Positions 49,901 through 62,172 of a DNA stretch of 64,000 nucleotides are shown here, in pieces. The stretch's first letter is position 1. Each line of letters starts with the position of its first letter. Position numbers and translations under genes: made by a program. The notes under the pieces are model-generated. The model saw nothing but the letters and a program-made list of their open reading frames with translations, was not told the origin of the DNA and did not search any database. The stretch is from Oscarella lobularis (Eukaryota > Porifera > Homoscleromorpha > Homosclerophorida > Oscarellidae), in the NCBI RefSeq assembly GCF_947507565.1, contig NC_089179.1, positions 248,001 to 312,000 of the forward strand. The letters run 5' to 3'.

Positions 49901-50382
49901 GCGTTCTTTTCCAACAGCACCTTTCCTATAGGATCGTTCTTGCTAAAGGCAGAATGGAATGGAATTATTTATTTAAATAAACGATAGAATCGTCATGAGT
50001 ACGGTACCTAAGCGCGTCTTCGTCGTAAACGTAAACGGAGACGTTGTGAAACGTTCCTGGTAGACGAAGCGTATACTCCTCGCCCCAGAAGGGATTGAGG
50101 TTTCGCCACACGGTTGGCGTTCTGTACGACCGCGGTCAGAGGAACGCCCTCGATTCTATGCCACTAGACATCGCGCTGTACACAAATACCTCGCCACGTC
50201 TTCGTTGTCAATTCGAACGACGCAGAATGGATCGCTCGATCCGCTTCTGCGTATGGAAAACGAGTTTGTGAGGCTAACGCCCTATTCTGTTTTTCTTCGC
50301 GAGTCGTGTCTACTTACAGATCTTTCACGGGCAAATTCTTTCCTTCGCTGACTTTCAAATAGAGAAGTGTTGTGTGGGCCAT
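46995..50382 (-). CDS. GAP1-family Ras GTPase-activating protein (C2-C2-RasGAP-PH-Btk)
   Basis: RASA2/RASA3/RASA4/RASAL1-type protein. It starts AHTTLLYLKVSEGKNLPVKD (after Met), with C2A covering about 50.0-50.4 kb (SDPFCVIRID, NPFWGEEYTL, DPIGKVLL), C2B about 49.3-49.8 kb (LAAKDTSGTSDPFLEIVLGD), and RasGAP about 48.0-49.15 kb. The arginine-finger motif LFRGNSLGTKSVDQFMK and the FLFLRYFTAAVLSPKLFGL motif that stabilises it are both present, so GAP activity is expected. PH at 47.3-47.9 kb (GYLRKRRAESLTG) leads into a Btk-type zinc motif (YHPGLYRNNKWSCCREAI ... GC). The C-terminal tail after the zinc motif is lineage-specific. Exons are short; the gene converges on Deltex. Confidence 0.93.
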
Positions 50383-50448
50383 GTGAGAACGACGATAGGA
50401 CAAACGGTTTCCGTTCTAGAGGAGAACCGTGCCAGTTACCGTAGCGGC

Positions 50449-50851
50449 TTAGCAGAAAGCGGGGGCGTTTCTTTCTCTCCCGTATGATTTGCACGTGTTT
50501 CGATTTATTTTTCACTGCGGCCGAATCTCCTTCAATTTCTCTATAATTTTTCTTCTTGCATTCACATCGTAGACAATTCCTGTTTCTTGGCAAATTCTCA
50601 TCAAGGTCGAATCGCTGACAGAATCTCCCATTTTTTGTAGTAATTCGGCCTTAGCAGAAAGCGGGCGCGTTTCTTTCTCTCCCGTATGGTTTGCACGTGT
50701 TTCGATTTCTTTTCACTGCGGTCAAATTTCCCTCAATTTCTCTATAATTTTTCTTCTTGCATTCACATCGTAGACAATTCCTGTTTCTTCGCAAATTCTC
50801 ATCAAGGTCGAATCGCTGACAGAATCTCCCATTTTTTGTAGTAATTCGGCC
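50449..50851. repeat. 202-bp tandem direct duplication, about 95% identical
   Basis: Unit 1 runs 50449-50650 and unit 2 runs 50651-50851, each from TTAGCAGAAAGCGGG to GTAGTAATTCGGCC; I count about nine differences. Unit 2 contains the last 43 codons and stop of the minus-strand gene ending at 50722. Unit 1 is a copy lying just past the 3' end, in which the stop codon is changed and a new stop lies a few codons further. Low divergence means a recent event. Confidence 0.95.
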
Positions 50852-52420
50852 AGCGACGCACTGTCTTTCGCCTTTCTTTGTAGAGTTCGTTTCAGAATAA
50901 AATCGACCTCTGAAACTTCAAGATAATCGAGTCTTGGCTGCTGCTCTAGCTGCTTTAGATGATCTTCAACTTGCCAACCAATATAGTCTAATTTTGCAAT
51001 TTGGTCGTCTATTTCCCTTTCTTTGGCCCTTTTTTCAGCTATGGCTGTTCTCATACTTTCAACAATAAACGGTATTGTCGTATCTCGCAGAGAAGAATAC
51101 ATCTGGGTGAGTTCGTCAAACAACTTCTCTAGCTGACGCTCCCACTCTCGCCTAAGTCTTTCAACCCGATCTTGAACAGCTAAAAAATCTGCTTTCGTAG
51201 AAGCTTCTTCTAGCATTTGTTCAAGCACGTCTATGTCAACGTGTTCCGGTACTTCCACGTCACTTTGTCCTGACTCTTCCACGTCCCTTTGTTCTGGCCC
51301 TTCAACGCCACTTTGTTCTATGTCACTTTCTCTTACAGGCGTTGCTTCGCCAGGTGGACCCCTTCTTTCAGCAAAAGGACTCTCTAGGTCTAAAGTGTTA
51401 TAGTTATCCATTCCAATAGTCATCGGTGGTGGTTCGCTTCTTTGATTTCTTAGTCTTTCTCCGTGATTGGCGTCTACTTCATAAATAAAGTTTCGAGTCA
51501 GCCATATAACTTTCTTAGCGATGCTTCCCGCCTCTTCTGACGTCAAAGTTTCATTACACAAAGTCATCATAGAATGAAGAACATCTTCGCACGTTGCTCG
51601 ATATCGAACCGACATGAAATTCGAAGATAAACCAGAAAAGTTGTCCATAAAGTTAGTCACATTTTCCGGGGCCATTCTTCCACCAATCTGCACATTTGCG
51701 GCTAATACGCATACGTTGTGCAGATGAAGCATAAAGAATATAAAAGATCGTTCCCACCGATGAGTCATTTCGTACACAAATTGACTCGACGTTTCTTGAA
51801 AGAGGTCTCTGAGTTCTCGGAATCCCGAACGATTGCCCTGACTCGATAAATACTCGCGTACCGCGCTCTTAGTGGCTCCCCACATATTCAGAGCGCTGCT
51901 GCTCGATTCGACCAACTTGAGCTGATCGGCCAAGTAGTCAATGCAGTCAATCGACGCGAGTATGTCTCCTTCGGTCACTTCTATGATTTCAAACGGCGTC
52001 GTCAGACAAAAGAGTTCCAGTCGTACGTGAAAATTATAGGCGAGATGAGCACACATGAGTGCCACAGACATTTCTAAAAGCAAAATGAATATAGAGGTAT
52101 TATTATTATCGATGTGATATTGTATGTCACCTGTTCTTTTGAGGTCATCTACTGTAGAGCAAGATAGCGTTGAAATGATATCGTCGGCCAGCTCGCAAAA
52201 GGCTTCGAGAGCTGGCCGACTCGAATGAACGTCGACCATCGCGAGATCGAAGTTTCTTTGACCGTAGCCGCTAAACTCGCTCCCCTGCGAATTGAATAGT
52301 CGGTTTTCTCCACGCGACGGGGGTGAAATCTGCTCTTCTTACCGGCGCCCTCTCATAGCCGAGAAGAAGAACAAGCTCTCTGACTTTGACCGTCTCGTAA
52401 TCGGCTGCCGCGAAGTTCAT
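50722..52420 (-). CDS. Uncharacterised helical protein, paralogue of the next gene (member 1)
   Basis: Exons 52343-52420, 52131-52284 and 50722-52073 give 527 residues; I do not recognise the family. It is almost all alpha-helical: an N-terminal part with LALMCAHLAYNFHVRLELF-like hydrophobic helix (residues about 85-105), an ASIDCIDYLADQLKLVESSS motif, MAPENVTNFMDNFSG, a Glu/Pro/Val-rich acidic spacer (about 300-350) and a C-terminal coiled coil with RTLQRKAKDSASLAELLQKM. Hydrophobic pieces are scattered, with no clear signal peptide or run of transmembrane helices. The gene downstream in sequence shares the exon boundary before the AHL(A/S)YN helix, the ASIDCI(D/E)YL and MTPEN/MAPEN motifs and the same spacer-coil layout, so the pair arose by tandem duplication. 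Its 3' end is itself duplicated. Confidence 0.75.
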
Positions 52421-52807
52421 TTCGCCTACAGTAGAAATTTTCGATGGGCTTCGGTTTCGCTATGAATGAATTAGACGCTTAAGGCGTACGCGGGTTGATG
52501 GAGTGCACGCCGACGCCGGACGAACGCTCCAAGACGCGCCGGACAGCACATCGAAGCACAATCAGGAACCTGCGAAATGGTTCGGGGGCCACGACAACTC
52601 TGATTTCGGACTAAAAGAGGTCATAGATCATTAAAGTTCACAACGCAGATGGGTATGGCGTACCAAAATCTCTTGTAGACCGCTCTTATGAACCGATGCA
52701 GACATGCACGGGGTCCCGAACCAACGTAATGAGCACGTGTCGATTTACATAATGTTTTCTTACCTGAGTTCTTATGCAATGAAATGCTCGACGTAACGTT
52801 TCATAGA
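52421..52807. other. Gap between the two paralogous genes
   Basis: About 390 bp containing the presumed promoter of member 1 and the 3' flank of member 2. No gene, repeat or RNA seen. Confidence 0.4.
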
Positions 52808-54651
52808 CTATAGAGGGTTCCAAATGCCAGCAGCCGATTGTCGCATGCAAAACAAATTCTCATGACTTTGAGTTTGATATTCTAGAATACGTTTGAGATG
52901 GCTTTGGATGTCAACTGTGGATAAGGCGTCAAGTCGTCCAAATATTTTCTGGCTTTCCATCCGGAGAGAGTCCAGTTGAGCAATCATTCTCTCGAGACTG
53001 TCCAACTCTTTTCTCTTGTCCGCTATGCTACTTTCCAGTGTTTCTATCAGAAAAGGTGGCACGTTGTCAGCCATGCTTGATATTAATATTTCTATTTCTC
53101 CTTTCAATTCCGTGGCTCTCTCTATTCTCATGTTTCTGAGACCAATGACACTTTCCAAAATTTTCCCTGCGTCGTCACGCGAGTGAGTTGACTTCAAAAG
53201 ATCCCTCAATTCATCAACACTACAACTGATGACATCAGGTCCTGACACCTCTTTAGGTAAATCCTCCTTTTCTTTTTCACTAATATCCTCTTTTTCTTCA
53301 TCACCATCATCATCGTCGTCGTCGTCGTCACTCTCGTCGACTTCAGTACTCGTGGGCTCAAAACTGACTTCCCCATCATTTAAAATTTCTTCCGCCATAT
53401 TCAACGGATCACCAGTGCCCACAAACGGCAATTCCCCGACGGCGTCTTCCGGACGAACCCCATCCGCTCGATAATGTTCCATAAAATGAAAAGCCTGCCA
53501 AACGAGCAAATCCATCAAACGTTCCCTCCTACTGCGCGAGAGCGGCGAAGCAACCATGTCAAAAAAAATCGCGCCAACGTCCTCCACGCTAGTGGTGAAT
53601 CGAGGCGTAAAACTCTTCGGCGGCACACCGTAAAACGAATTCACGTAGCCCTCCATATTTTCCGGGGTCATACTATTTCCCGACGCAAACACGTCCACGC
53701 TCTGTCGAACGAGATGCAAGAAAAGAAAAATATTGACAAGTGGATATGAAACTCGGAGCGCCAATTCCGTTGCAATTCGTCTAGACGCGTCGATAAAGAG
53801 CTCGTTCAGTTCTCGTATGTGGGTATTGGGCTTGGAGCTCGATAGACGTTTTTCGCACAGCTGTTTGATTTGAACCCAAAGTCGACGTGTTTCGCCGCTT
53901 CGTCCGACTATTCTCAATCGGCCAAACAAGTACTCTATGCAGTCGATACTGGCGTAAATGTCTTCGGTGACGACGGGAAACATTTCCGGCGAAAAAGTCA
54001 GAGCGTAGAGTTCCAATCGCAAGTGATAGTTATAAGAAAGGTGAGCAACAAGCAGACCAACATTGTCTATTTAAATAAGTACATAGAGGGATACTAATTA
54101 AATAATTGAATCCTTAATTAACCCACCTCCCATTTGTCGAAGCTGATCTACAGACGGCGAACAGGACGACGATAAATCCTTATCAAGCAATTCGTAAAGA
54201 TTAATTAAATCGCCCATACGATTAATTGGATCCGTCATGGTCAAACAATTTTCTTTCTAGTAAAGAATTTGAGTTTCGGTTTGAGACGCACTCATTTCTT
54301 TTTACCCATTCTACGTTCTGAAACCCGACTCCATGAAGAAGCGCAAAAACTTCGTCGTATTCAAGAGATGAAGCCAATAAAATGAATTCTCCTTGAAAAC
54401 GAACATTTTCTATTAAAATCTCTAGAGTAGATTATCTATATTACTCGTATTAATGGCTGGAGAAGAGCGCTCTTCCAGAGTTCTTTTCGCCATCAGACGA
54501 AAGCTCTTCAGAACGAGTCGATACAGTTGAAACGGAAGATGAGATCTCATTGAATCCTTTAGGTAAAACTAAAATAGCTAAACAAAAGGAGCAAAGATTA
54601 ACGTACCAAGATTTGCTGGAGTTCGCTTGGATCTGACGGCTGACTCGCCAT
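52808..54651 (-). CDS. Uncharacterised helical protein, paralogue of the previous gene (member 2), possible N-terminal PUB-like domain
   Basis: Exons 54607-54651, 54445-54568, 54306-54409, 54127-54256 and 52808-54066 give 553 residues. The N-terminal 80 residues (LYRLVLKSFRLM ... NVRFQGEFILLASS ... DEVFALLHGVGFQNVEW) resemble in pattern a PUB-type ubiquitin/p97-binding fold, but this is weak. The rest parallels member 1: VAHLSYNYHLRLELYAL, ASIDCIEYLFGRL, NSMTPENMEGYVNSFYGV, then an Asp/Glu-run spacer encoded by GTC/ATC triplets (53310-53350) and a C-terminal coiled coil. Member 1 has a much shorter N-terminus. The 33-nt intron at 54410-54444 is the shortest inferred here, so that junction is less certain. 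Head-to-head with HAUS2. Confidence 0.7.
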
Positions 54652-54728
54652 CTCGCGTTCTACGCAGGACTACGCTGACTACGCCTAAAGCGTTAGCGCA
54701 CGTTGAAAACATCGACTTTGAAAAAAAC

Positions 54729-55445
54729 ATGGATCTCGGAACGCCGAGAAATCCTTGGGGAGCGGAAAAGTATCCCGGCGTCGACGTTGGCTCTATGGAA
54801 AAGATTCTTGGGCTTGCACGCCGAGCCGGGCACCTTCCACCCGCAAGTCAGCCGCGTCTCGACGACGAAGAGATATCCAAGGCCAAATCGTCGTCAGAAC
54901 GACTGATCAGTCAATTGAAAACAATCACAGGCCTGAGAAAGGAAATAAATCGGCTTCAATTAGAGATTCAAGCGTCAACACAAGAAACTTCGACTTCTGA
55001 CGTAACTCACGCTAGGGCACTCCAACAAAGAGCCGCGCAGGTCGAAGATCTCGCCAAGCACTTTTCGTCGATACTGCAACAGAAGGACGAGCTACTGAAT
55101 CGACTCACAGAGCCGTTTGCGGGCGAACACATCCAATCCGCAGCATCCCACCACAAATTCATTACCGCGGTTTGCAGATAATTTAAAAGTTTTTTCTTTA
55201 ATTTTTTTTTTCTTTTGAAGATGTTTGCCGATATGCCACCGTCGCTGCTTGCGCTTCCCCAAAACATTGATGACGTCACTTGGGCTTCAGAACTGTCAGA
55301 ATCTGCAGAAGTTGAACCGCCCTCAAAGCTCGACTCACTGTCGAAAACGGTAGCACAGTGTCAGGAACAGTTTCACTTATTGCTACGCTTTCGCGAAGCC
55401 ATGGACCATGCGGCAACGAAACTGCACGTAGAGAAAAGCAAATAG
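54729..55445 (+). CDS. HAUS2: HAUS augmin-like complex subunit 2
   Basis: Subunit of augmin, which recruits gamma-tubulin to spindle microtubules for branching nucleation. Exons 54729-55169 and 55221-55445 give 221 residues (human 235). The start at 54729 is favoured because TPRNPWG aligns with the NPWDP opening of animal HAUS2. The coiled-coil core LKTITGLRKEINRLQLEIQA, then RALQQRAAQVEDL with LQQKDELLNRLTEPFAGEHI, matches the family's LxxRLLKPxxxExIPIEA region, and ends in a second helix pair. An in-frame TTG-initiated extension starts at 54627 and overlaps the 5' end of the opposite-strand gene. The two starts are only 78 bp apart, so a shared bidirectional promoter is likely. Confidence 0.83.
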
Positions 55446-55538
55446 GCTTCTTTGTCCCCCTCCCCCCCTAAAATTGTAGCAATACTCTGAATAAATAGCA
55501 CGAAGACTTAAAATCTTATAAAAAGACGAAGGCCAGCA

Positions 55539-58500
55539 TCAGCATTCTGTCGTTAGGCTCCCGTTCTGAAGTTCCGCGACCGACGTCGATGTTCCGTATG
55601 GAGAAACGATTGATTCCAACGGACCTAAAACCAAGAGCATAATCTCCAAGTCTATCCTATTATCTATCATACCGAAAACCGTTCTCAGAACTTGCACCGT
55701 TCTTTCCAGAGCTAATTTATCGGTCGTGAACGGGATGAACAGCTGCACTTCATCGTCTACTAGTTCCCGCTGCGCGAAAGAGAGCGACTCGAGGAATTCG
55801 CGGCATCCGAACGTCTCCCACAAGGCTAAGTCCAGTCCGACGATGATGCCCTCCGTATCCGGTTCGTTGATGTCTAAAACGGTTTGAAGCTGGAGAAAAA
55901 AGCGTCAGTATGTATACAATAAGTGCACACAAAAAACGACGTACAAGGTTCCTCAGCGACGACGATACGTGGGGAACACGCAACAGCATCGTTAGCCCTT
56001 GAAGAACTGGGCCAGGCAAGCCTGAAGGTGAAAGGGGTATAGAAAAATTTCTCTCCTACTGTACCCCCCAAAAAATTTTTACCTATTAATGCGTCGAGAG
56101 TATCGAAGCACTCGCGCAATATTCCCGAATCGTCGTGTTCGGGAAAAAAGACGACTTTCTCCTTCTGCGACTGAACTCCGTTGCGCGCGTTCGGATCAGC
56201 CCACCATTTGATGTGATAGCCGCAATTGACGAGCAAATCGTCCCAACCGCCTCGAGTCCTGCTACCCACCTTCTTTCGCACGTCCTCGTAGCTAGCAAAC
56301 TGAGCCGACACTTTGCCCTCGCTGATTCGATCCAGAGCTCTATTGATCTGAGGAAAAAATAAAATCCAATCTAGCCCCCTTCACAATTACAAGTGGGATT
56401 TACCAAAAATTTAACAGCTTTGAATGCCGATCTGTTTTCTAACGGATGCTGCAGCATGACTCGCAAAGCGGCCGCCATTCGTTCCGCCTGATCGCCCAAC
56501 ACGACGTCGTTGCCAATGAGCACGAATCCGGACCAATACTTGGGATTGGAGAGACCCTTCTTCAATCTCACCGTACGCACGGCGTAGTCCAAGGCACGAC
56601 TGGCGTGACTTCCGCGCAACAAGCTCGCGTAGAAAGCGTTCATGAATAGCTGCGACACTTTGTCGCTGACTGGCCACAGCGAAACGACGACGCACTGCGC
56701 TCCGGCGGCGAGAAAGGCTCGCGATAAACTGAGCAGACCGTCGCTCGTAATCGCGCCGCGACTGCCGCGCTGCGACGATCCGATGACGACGATTTTCGCT
56801 CGCATACGCAATTCCAAGATGCGATCGAGCGTGAGAAGAAAGTCGCTCAGCTGATCGCCGACTTGACGATTCTCGCGCGGACCGGCGAGCACGAGAACGG
56901 ACAATTTCCACGAAATATACGTCGAAAAGTGAACGAGTTCGGCGCACGTCATCGCCTTCAGAACGCGATCCATTGTCGGCTCCTGACGCAATAACGGTCG
57001 AACGTGAAACAGGTCGGCAATCGCCTTCGCCTCGCGCTCGCCGCCAGGCAATGAACCCCACCATCGCGACTCTTCGGTTCGCGTCGGCGCGCTCGGATTG
57101 CCGATGATGAGATAGCGATCGCTTCCGACCGGTTTTTCCGTCGGCAACGACGGCGATTGAGCGCGACCGAGCGCCGCCACGGCGGCGACGTTCGTTTGAT
57201 TGAGATGCATGCAATGCAACGACGGCGCAATAATAAGACGATAGTGATAACAGATTGGATTCGGTTCCTTCGGCGATCGCAACAATCCGAATGGAACGAG
57301 ATAGAGTTCGCCGTCTGGAACGATGATGAGCGGTTTTGACGCCATAACGGTAGCGCTCGGACCTTCAGGTAAACAATCTTCAATAGGAGCGATGAGAAGG
57401 TCGTAAAGACCCTGAAACGCGGTCGTGTTTGCGCTCGAATTCAACGACGACACGCTACCGCTCAAAAACGATCCGGCCACGTTGCCGCCGCCGCCACCGC
57501 CGCGATAATCCGGGCTATCTCGACCGCTACCGCGACTGTGATACGAACGAAGACTCGATCTTCGTACGGGAGTCGGAGGCGGTAGACGAGACGACGACGT
57601 CGACAAATTCGATCGAGGACGATGAGAGAGCGACGGCGGCTGACGTTCGACCGGACTCGTCGCTCGACTTCCCGCTATGACGGCCGCCGCTTCGTCGAGA
57701 GCCTCGCCCGACGGAATACGATTTCTTCGCGGCGTTGGCGGATATCGTCGACGACGACTCGGCGGATCTCGTCGCTGTCCGCTACTGCTCGCCGGCGATC
57801 CGCTTTTCGAAGGCTCGCCACTCATCGTCGTTAAAGAGTCGAGTTGATCGATGGACGCCCAGCGACGATCGTCGTCAGCGCTGTCGATGTTCGACGTCGG
57901 CGACATCGGCGGACGATATCCGGTCGACATGCTGCTCTCTAAGCTCGGCGATCGCGATAACGTCGCCGCGCCGCCGGCGACGGCGGACGAAGCCTTGACA
58001 GACAATTCGTCGTCGAGACCGAGTGCCATTCGAGCAATCGCGATCTGATCCGGAAGACTGAGACCCGATTCGGGTCCGTCGGATACGTCCGATTCGACTC
58101 CGATGCCGGCCATCGACGACGGCAAACACGTCTCGTGAAAGGCGACGACGACGCCGTCGTCCGGAGCCAATACCCACGTATAGAGATAATCCTGCGCAAT
58201 GGAGTAGTAAATGATAGGCGCTTGGGCATTTTTCGCCGTCGCTTTCATTTCTTGAAGCGAAAACGTTGACAATTCCTGAAGAAGACCGGCCGTTTGAACG
58301 ACGTGCGGATTGATGTCGCGATCGAGCAAGCAATTGGCGAAAGCGCCGGCTTTCGCTCGTTCAGCAACGCAGAGCGCTTCCTCCGTCTCGCCTTGGCGTA
58401 CGAGCGCCTGCTGAAGTTTGGCGTAGCCGAGCGCCTGCAACTTGCGCAGTTCGCGATCTTCGGCGCCGCCGAAGTGCAATTCGCGACGAACCTGATCGAG

Positions 58501-61500
58501 AATCGACGTCGCTCTATAGAGATGCGTGCACGCTTTCGTCAGCTCGTCGGCGTCGAGCAAAACGAGACCCATGTTGTGACGTAACTTGGCCTCGTGTTCG
58601 AGACTTCGACCGGGCAATCGGGCGGCGCACTTCAATCCTTCGTCGAGCTGCGCGAGCGCTTTGTCGTGAGCGCCGAAGAGACGATAGTCGACGCCCAAAT
58701 CGCAGCAGGCGACGCATAAAAGTTCGGGTTTGTCTAACTTGGTGGCGAGCGCTTTCGTTTCTTGATGCGATTCGATTGCCTTGACGAGATCGCCCATCAT
58801 GCGATAGCTGAATCCGAGTCGACTGTAAGCGCGCAATTGCCGATTCTCCTGATTCAACTCGCGACTCAAGTCCAAATCGCGCATCTGATACTCGACCGCC
58901 GTCCGATAATCGCCCATGCAGATGCTCACTTCAGCTAGGCCGTAGATAGCGTCGCTTTCGCCTCGCTTATCCTGCAAATTCACAGCAATTTCCAATTGTT
59001 TTCGATGATAGTCCATCGCTTGATCGTAATAGCCGAGCGATCGTTGTATATCGCCCAAGTCGGCGTAGCACTCGGCTTCGGCTAGAACGTCGTGCTGCTG
59101 AATAGCCAATTGGAGTCGTCGTTCAAAGAGCAACGACGCCAAGTGGGTCTTTCCCTGACGCAGATTCGATCGACCGAGACCGGCGTAGGCGCGCATTTCG
59201 AGAAAAACATTGAGAACGCGTCGCGACAGATTGAGAACTTCTTCGTGACAAGCACACGCGTCGGCGTACTGTCGCATGAGCTCGTACGAATCGCCGAGAT
59301 TCGCGTAGGCGGTCGCCAATTCGCCGGCGACTTCCTGATCGTCTCCCTTGTCGCTCGCCAGACCCTTCATAATTTCCAACTGCTTCTGATGATACTCGAG
59401 CGCTTGGTCGAAATTCGCCGTATTGCGCTTGACGATGCCGAGCACGCCGAACGTCATCGCTTCGCCGAGCCGATCGTTCAACTGCTTCGCAATCTTCAAT
59501 TTCTCGCCGTAGCAATGTATGGCCTGTTCGAAATGTCCCAGCGAATTGTGCGCCGAGCCCATGTTCATATAAGCGGTCGCCAGACCGACGGGCTCGTTCA
59601 ACTCGCGACGTATTTTCGCGTCGTTTTGAAAATAGTCCAACGCCTTGGCGTGCTCGCCGAGCTCGTTGGCGACGTTGCCGAGACCGCGATGAGCCATCGC
59701 TTCGAACGAGCGCTGCGTCTCGCGTTTCGCCGTCGTCAATAAATCGTCGTAATAGTCGACGGCCTTGCCGTAATCGGTCGCATTCAAATAGATGTCGCCC
59801 AAATTGGCGAGCGCGTTGCATCGACCGACGACGTGCTTGAGACGCGTCGAGACGGCGAGAACTTCCTCGTGATGATGAACGGCATTTTGAAAATCGCCGA
59901 GCGTCTTGTAGATCTGATCGAGATTGAGCGACGCTTTCGATATGCCGCCGCGACTTTCCATTTGCTTGGCGAGCGTGAACGCTTGCTCGTAGAAATTCCG
60001 CGCTTCGACGATATTGCCGATGGCGTCGTAAGCTTTGCCGAGATTGCCGCACGCCTTCAGCTGACTGCCGACGTCGTGGAGATCGCGAGCCAATTGGAGA
60101 CACTCGCGTAGATACGATATAGCGTCGCCGCACTTTCCCATCAAACAGCAATAATTCCCGATGTTGTTCAGCGCTTGACATTCCATGACGGGATCGCGCA
60201 ATTTCTGCGCCATGTCCAAATGAAGTCGGAAGTAGTCGTGCGCCTTCTTGTACTCGCGCAACGCCTGCCAAGCGATGCCGAGATTTCCGCACGTGCTCGC
60301 CTCGCCGCGCTGATCGCCCACTTCGCGTGCAATTTTCAACATGCAATTGTGAAATTTGATCGCCTCCATGTGATTGCCGAGGGCGCTGTGAGTGCCGCCG
60401 AGATGCCCGTAGGCGCGTCCTTCGCCGACGCGATCGCGCAGCTCGCGCGCTTTCATCAAATAGCGCGTGTAGTTCTTCAGCGCGTCGTCGTACTTTCCCA
60501 GTTGCTGATAAACGCCGCCGAGATTGGAAAACGAGTGCGCTTCGCCTATCGAATCCTTCATACTCGTGCTGATGATGAGCTGTTGCTTGTGACAGGCGAG
60601 CGCCTGCTTCAAATGACCCAAGCTCCCGTTCGCGTGGCCCATGCCGGCGAAAGCGCGCGCCTCCAGCGCCGGATTCTCCAACGTGCGCGCGACGTCGAGA
60701 AGATCCTGATGATATCGCAACGCCGCCTCGTAGTTTCGCTGCGTCTGATGAGCGGCGCCGAGATGCGAATACGCTTTCGCCAATTCGTCGTCGTCGTCGA
60801 GCTGCTTCGCAATTTTCGCCTGCTGCTCGAAGCAGGCCAACGCGTCGCGCATGTTGCCCATCACCATATGACATCGGCCCGTGTGACCGAGCTCTTGGGC
60901 CATGAGCGTCGCGTCGTCCAAATCCTTCGCGTATTCGAGACATTTTTCGTGGCATTGCAACGATCGCGTGTACTCCTTCAATTCGTAATAGGTGACGCCG
61001 AGATTCGATATGGCCATTGCCATCAATTCCGTATCTCGAAACGTTCCGGCTAATTTGGCTTGACGTTTGTGATGATGCAACGCCGCTTTGTAGTTTCCCA
61101 TTTCCTGATGGCATTTGCCCATGCTGTTCAGTACCCGACATTCGGCTCGAGCGTCGTCGATCGATTGAACCATGGCCAATTCCGTCGTCATGACGTCGAG
61201 TGCCGCTTCGATGTGACGGAGTTTCCAATAGGCGGTTCCGAGTGCGGAAAAGAGCGACGCTTTCAACTTCAGATTATCTGAGCCGATTTGACGTGCCGAT
61301 AGAAGAACGGTGAGAGCTTCGTGATAGTATGATTTTCCTAATAGTTGCTGTCCGATGACGGACGTCATGACGAATGCATTCGAGTTTAGATTCACTTCCT
61401 GAAAATGCTCCAGAACGGGACAAAACGTATCTGGAGAAGAGCAAACAGAGAGAGTCATTAAAAGGTTCCTCACTAAAACATTGAGTCTATTCACTCAATC

Positions 61501-62141
61501 AACTTATTATTCATTGTTCGCTACTAATTATTCATTATATACAAACGGTCTCGATAAAATCAATTTTCTTTTGAGTAGGTGTGAGTGGGACTCTTACAGA
61601 ACAAACACAGAGGTGTTTATATTTATAAAATTAATTAAAGGATAAATAATATTCTACGATACGTTTTTTTTCTTCTTTTTACCTTGTATAGGCGAAAGAG
61701 TCGTCGTGTCGATGAGAGAAGACAGCATTTGAACGTTACCCGAATCTAATCCCAAACCCTTCGAAAAAGCAACAATCGCCTCGGTGTGCCTCTTCAAATG
61801 ATGCAAAGCGATTCCCCGTCGATAGTAGCCCTACACGACACGTCTAACGTCGTTTCTCCCCGAGAGGGGGCCCCCCTCCTTTCTCTCTTACTTTCGCCCA
61901 GTCGGGCTTCAATTCGACGACCTTGTCAGCGTCGCTCAACGCCTCCTGATATTTTTTTATATGAACGAAGGCCGCCGATCGATTGCTTATGAGGACGTGG
62001 TTGTTCAAATCGAGTGCGATCGCCTCCGTGTACATGTCGATCGCCGCCCGGAACTCGCCCGCCTGGCACGCCTCGTTCGACCGTTTCGCTTTATCGAGAA
62101 CAGTCGCTTCGACGTGCTCTCGCGGCGCCGTCGTCGTCGTT

Positions 62142-62172
<31 letters not shown>

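Noticed and set aside
59123-61228. 701-codon Arg/Ser-rich minus-strand frame overlapping TTC28
   Set aside because: Shadow frame of the TTC28 TPR exon created by TCG/CGA-rich codon use; no domain and no independent splice context.
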